DNA of 24,697 nt. Source: JBBRLG01 sp038231495. Its GTDB lineage: Bacteria; Planctomycetota; Planctomycetia; Gemmatales; Gemmataceae. The notes under the pieces were generated by a model. It was not told where the DNA came from and searched no databases. It saw only the letters and a list, made by a program, of their open reading frames with translations. The position numbers and the translations under genes were made by a program. Below are positions 21,922 to 24,697 of the stretch, in pieces. Every line of letters starts with the position of its first letter. The first letter of the stretch is position 1. The stretch lies in contig JBBRLG010000031.1 in the NCBI GenBank assembly GCA_038231495.1, forward strand, positions 1-24,697, in the 5' to 3' direction.

Positions 21922-22993
21922 TCCACCGGTCGGCCCATTTCTCCCACGGCAACAGCGGCAAGTACAGGCACAGCATGTACGGCGGGAAGAAACCCAACTC
22001 CATCGTCGCCCATATTCCGACGTGAAACAGCGCGCCGAAGACCAGCGCCACGTTGCGCACCGGCCGCCAGATCAGCAGCAACGGCAGCGTTGCCTCCCAG
22101 GTCAGAACGAACCACGTCGGCAGGCGCGTCAATTCGTAAACCAGCCACGGCGGCCCCGGAAAACTCGCGTAGGAGAACCGCGCCAACGTAAGGTCGCCCA
22201 GGACGAAATAGAGTGCCCGGCCGGTTTGCCAGTCCTCGCCGGTGATCTTGTGCAGTCCGTTGCACCAGTAGATGCACACCATCTGCACGAACAACAGCCG
22301 TAACACCCACGGCGACACCACCACCGGCCCCGGCCGTTTGCGCAGCCAGGCGTCTACCGACCATGCCGCGCCGCAGGGACACAGCATCAGGTAGAACAGG
22401 ATGATGCCGCGCACCAGGTCGCCGGCGTTGTCGATGTTGGGGTTGATGTTGGCGAACGAGGTCGAAAGCATCCACACCACCACGGCGTTGAGCCGCGTGC
22501 AGAACCCGCACACCAGGCCGGCCAGGGCCACGACCCAAACGGCCATCGCCAGGTAGATGATCTGCGAGTCGTAGGGGTGTTCCTTTTGATAAAGCAGGGA
22601 CCAATACCACCTCGTCGTCGGCTTCTTCCAATCCTCGACGAGTCCCGGGGCGCTGTCCGGCACTTCGCGTAACCGCGCGGGCCAGTGCGGGAGCGGTTTG
22701 ATGTTGTAATCAAACGCCCCGCCTTCCGCGAAACCGTCGGGGCCGAAAAACAGGTTGCCGTTGGGCAGGTAGGTAGTCAACACGTCGAGCAGCAGCCAGA
22801 GCGCGATGCCGATGCGCAAGGCCGCCAGGCGCTCCGCGCGCACGGGCCGCGCCAACCAGCGCCACCGGGTCAGGGGCCACGGCAGCAGCAGTGTCAGGCC
22901 AACAACTCTGGGGTTCTCGCGCTGGCTGGACAGCAGCCGCTTCCAGATGCTAAGCAGCAGCAGTGTCAGGCCGACAACTCGGGGGTTCTCCAT
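21899..22993 (-). CDS. HTTM-domain membrane protein
   Basis: This 364-aa polytopic membrane protein is related in pattern to the HTTM/vitamin K-dependent gamma-carboxylase-like group: R-A-E-R-L-A-A-L-R-I-G-I-A-L at the first helix, then a motif with N-P-N-I-D-N-A-G-D, the helix with V-C-I-Y-W-C-N-G-L-H-K-I-T-G, and F-H-V-G-I-W near the end. Several further hydrophobic helices are visible. Bacterial members are of unknown function; true carboxylase activity should not be assumed. The N-terminus contains a duplicated segment ENPRVVGLTLLL (residues 2-13 and 26-37), from a 37-bp DNA direct repeat spaced 72 bp apart. The start at 22993 lies 6 bases after the stop of the upstream gene, so translation is coupled. 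A start within or after the duplication cannot be excluded. The 3' end lies in a palindrome arm. Confidence 0.86.
   Translation of the reverse strand: MENPRVVGLTLLLLSIWKRLLSSQRENPRVVGLTLLLPWPLTRWRWLARPVRAERLAALRIGIALWLLLDVLTTYLPNGNLFFGPDGFAEGGAFDYNIKPLPHWPARLREVPDSAPGLVEDWKKPTTRWYWSLLYQKEHPYDSQIIYLAMAVWVVALAGLVCGFCTRLNAVVVWMLSTSFANINPNIDNAGDLVRGIILFYLMLCPCGAAWSVDAWLRKRPGPVVVSPWVLRLLFVQMVCIYWCNGLHKITGEDWQTGRALYFVLGDLTLARFSYASFPGPPWLVYELTRLPTWFVLTWEATLPLLLIWRPVRNVALVFGALFHVGIWATMELGFFPPYMLCLYLPLLPWEKWADRWTAGKPNA
22882..22990. repeat. 37-bp direct repeat, 72-bp spacing, in the HTTM gene
   Basis: Copies at 22882-22918 and 22954-22990 match at 35 of 37 bases. The offset of 72 bp equals 24 codons, so the reading frame of the HTTM gene is kept and the N-terminal peptide is duplicated. 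The 35-base stretch between the copies shows no further repeat. Confidence 0.88.
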
Positions 22994-22999
22994 GACGCC

Positions 23000-23971
23000 T
23001 TACTTCCCCACGCGCTCGAAATGGTGTGCCACCGGGTCGTAGCGTTCGACCGGCTCGTAATCCTTGGTATCGAGAGGCGCTCCTGGCAACCAGCGGGCAA
23101 CACGGTCTTCGCCCAAATCGTACCAGTACCACGCCTCCGGCCCCGGTGGTTTCGGGGCGTCCGCGACCCGCGCCGGACCCAGTGCCAGGCCCGTCGCGTT
23201 CCAGGGGGGCGGTCCCGGCGGCTTGGGGATTTTGAAGGTGCGCACCAGCAGGATCACTTGAGTCGGCCGCGGCAGGCCGGGGTTGGCCTCCGCATAGACC
23301 TTCAGCCGCCAGCGCAAATAGTTGTGCATGCAGACCGGCTCGTCGTCCACGCGATCCCTAATTTTCTTGCGCCAGGCGCTCGTTTCCGGGTCGAAACGGC
23401 CGTCCTCCGCCGAAGCGTAGGGCGTCAGGTTGCCCTCGTACTTGCGAAAGCGGAAGCCCTGGTAATGGGCGAAGGCCCGGCGGTCGGTCGGTTCGTTGTC
23501 GGAAAGGATTACCAGCGGCGCGGGCCGGGGATTCGCCGGCAGCGGTCGCTCAGCCCAGTCCGGCCAGTCCTGGTCGTCCCAGCGCAATTCCACGGCGGGA
23601 AAGGGCACGACCTCGACGATGTACGGCGCGAAAAGACTCCAGTTTTGCGGCTGCCCGGTCAGCTGCGACCAATGCTTGGTGTAGGTAGTTGTTTTGTCGT
23701 AATACGTTTCGTGAATCGGGCCAGTGCCCTCGAAATACTCCGGCGCGGGGCTATCTTTCACGGACTGTTGGACGCTGCGCTTGAACCCGGTCCAGACCGT
23801 GTCCACGTCCTCCGGCGGCGGGTCGCCCCAGACGAAGTTTTTAAGCTCGGTTCGTAGCGGCTTCTCGACGCCGAGGAAATTGCTGCTAACCAGGAAGACG
23901 AGTTGGCCCAAGACGAAGAGGGTGAGAGCGAGACGGGCCACGGTGCGCAAGACCTTGACGAGGATAGACAT
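23000..23971 (-). CDS. Membrane-anchored hypothetical protein, HTTM partner
   Basis: This 323-aa protein has one N-terminal hydrophobic helix (about residues 12-32) and otherwise looks like an extracytoplasmic soluble domain. The motif N-W-S-L-F-A-P (110-116) resembles a W-x-x-F-A-P motif that I associate with proteins encoded next to HTTM genes. The rest is rich in Trp, Pro and Arg with no recognised catalytic motif; a Pro-rich loop (KPPGPPPWNATG) lies near residue 254. Its stop is only 6 bases before the HTTM start, so the two are almost certainly made together and may form a complex. The upstream lipoprotein gene is 58 bases away. No clear ribosome binding site precedes the ATG. Function unknown. 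Confidence 0.8.
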   Translation of the reverse strand: MSILVKVLRTVARLALTLFVLGQLVFLVSSNFLGVEKPLRTELKNFVWGDPPPEDVDTVWTGFKRSVQQSVKDSPAPEYFEGTGPIHETYYDKTTTYTKHWSQLTGQPQNWSLFAPYIVEVVPFPAVELRWDDQDWPDWAERPLPANPRPAPLVILSDNEPTDRRAFAHYQGFRFRKYEGNLTPYASAEDGRFDPETSAWRKKIRDRVDDEPVCMHNYLRWRLKVYAEANPGLPRPTQVILLVRTFKIPKPPGPPPWNATGLALGPARVADAPKPPGPEAWYWYDLGEDRVARWLPGAPLDTKDYEPVERYDPVAHHFERVGK

Positions 23972-24029
23972 AGCAATTCGGTCCGGAGTTTAAGGCGCGG
24001 ACGGCCCTCACAGGGAATGAGCAATCCTC

Positions 24030-24620
24030 TCAACGGCCGCCCATGCCCGACGGACCCATGGAAGGGCCGCCACCGCCGCCGCCGCTGTTGGGCACCGACA
24101 AGCTGTGAGCGCTGGCGAAAGCCCGCTGCGCCCCCAACAGCCCGTCGCGCGCCGACTTCTCCTTGCGATCGACTTCCGCACTAATGCCGGCGATTGCATT
24201 TGCCCGAGCGGCAGGTGGCATGCCCTCGTTGCCGGCCGTCGCCACGATCTGTTTCACCTCGTTCTGCAGCAGCTGTTCCTGGCCGTCCATGTACTCCTGA
24301 TACTTTGACCGGAATTCGCCGCTGGTCGGAGAACTAACCGGCGTCGGCATGTGATGACTCGCCCGCTTGACCGCCTTGAACTCGGTGTTGAGTTCGTCGT
24401 AGGCGCCCTGGGCGTCCTTGGCCGAGACGTTGGTGCCCTTGGACAGCGGCTCGGTCGCCTTCTTTTTGAAGGCTTGAATGGCGTTGTACCACCGCTCGTT
24501 GTTCTTGGCGATGCGGTCGTTGAACTGGACCGGCTTGGGCGGCGGGCCGTCGCAGGCCGCAAGCGTTAGCAGCACTCCTGCCAGGACAAAGCCGCCGCTG
24601 AATCGGATGGACTTGTACAC
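24030..24620 (-). CDS. Lipoprotein with helical domain and Gly-rich tail
   Basis: This 196-aa protein starts at a GTG preceded by GGGGGAG, a strong ribosome binding site. The only upstream alternative is a TTG at 24641. The signal peptide ends in the lipobox TLAAC with Cys23; the next residue is Asp, which in Gram-negative model organisms favours retention in the inner membrane. Residues about 35-165 are charged and helical, probably coiled coil (N-D-R-I-A-K-N-N-E-R-W, Y-Q-E-Y-M-D-G-Q-E-Q-L-L-Q-N-E-V). The tail is Gly/Ser/Met-rich (NSGGGGGGPSMGPSGMGG). No family was recognised. It is the first gene of a probable three-gene operon with the W-x-LFAP protein and the HTTM protein, so all three may act at the membrane. 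Confidence 0.8.
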   Translation of the reverse strand: MYKSIRFSGGFVLAGVLLTLAACDGPPPKPVQFNDRIAKNNERWYNAIQAFKKKATEPLSKGTNVSAKDAQGAYDELNTEFKAVKRASHHMPTPVSSPTSGEFRSKYQEYMDGQEQLLQNEVKQIVATAGNEGMPPAARANAIAGISAEVDRKEKSARDGLLGAQRAFASAHSLSVPNSGGGGGGPSMGPSGMGGR

Positions 24621-24655
24621 GGCACTCCCCCGCGAAAACAATTGGTCAAGCGGAT

Positions 24656-24673
24656 TGGCGAGCCGGGAGCGTA
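24656..24673. repeat. 18-bp dispersed repeat, copy 2
   Basis: This is an exact match to 3058-3075, located 36 bases upstream of the lipoprotein start. The sequence continues with AAGCGACCGGAGTGAGTTT, which looks like a longer version of the element. The rest of the window end holds no recognised gene. Confidence 0.7.
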
Positions 24674-24697
24674 AGCGACCGGAGTGAGTTTCAGTGA

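Noticed and set aside
22685..23857. Plus-strand open frame of 390 codons opposite the HTTM and partner genes
   Set aside because: Spans two supported minus-strand genes and their junction; Gln/Arg/Val-rich; shadow.

Overview
This is a GC-rich window, almost certainly from a planctomycete and most likely of the Gemmata type (Gemmataceae/Gemmatales). The evidence is a DUF1559 pseudopilin-like protein (prepilin N-terminus plus the C-terminal H-X9-DG signature), an Uma2-family nuclease, an HTTM-domain membrane protein, very large proteins joining a membrane anchor to caspase-like and vWA domains, and long perfect palindromes in most gaps. This assignment is inferred from gene content, without any database search.

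Left part (1-4062): the 3' end of a small membrane protein, an AT-richer patch with a possible small minus-strand gene, the DUF1559 gene, a small HEAT-repeat lipoprotein, a minus-strand exported protein with two secretin-N/STN-like domains, and a metallo-beta-lactamase-fold hydrolase.

Centre (4211-14120): three large plus-strand genes that look like one cassette. The first (1693 aa) has an N-terminal membrane anchor, a caspase-like fold without the catalytic Cys, a long helical stretch and a vWA domain with a complete MIDAS. The second (830 aa) repeats the anchor, caspase-like and helical layout but has lost both catalytic positions. The third (645 aa) is exported, beta-rich, and ends in a carboxypeptidase-regulatory-like domain. 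Different long palindromes separate the genes. This cassette is the best candidate here for an undescribed system, perhaps a scaffold or sensor complex at the cell envelope; its function is unknown. An Uma2-type nuclease gene follows.

Right-centre (14953-19783, minus strand): an aromatic amino acid catabolic operon in the order phenylalanine 4-monooxygenase, small DUF6941-like protein, 4-hydroxyphenylpyruvate dioxygenase (hpd), small Tse2-like protein, TPR-like protein, homogentisate 1,2-dioxygenase (hmgA). The enzymes convert Phe to Tyr, 4-hydroxyphenylpyruvate to homogentisate, and homogentisate to maleylacetoacetate; the transaminase is not in the window. Two tightly coupled genes of non-metabolic type sit between hpd and hmgA and resemble a toxin/partner pair.

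Right part (19916-24697): a zinc-less quinone oxidoreductase and a YccA/Bax-inhibitor-1 membrane protein on the plus strand, then a roughly 200-bp composite palindrome, then a minus-strand operon of a lipoprotein, an anchored protein with a W-x-LFAP motif, and an HTTM protein whose N-terminus carries an in-frame internal duplication. No rRNA, tRNA, CRISPR array, insertion sequence or prophage gene was recognised.
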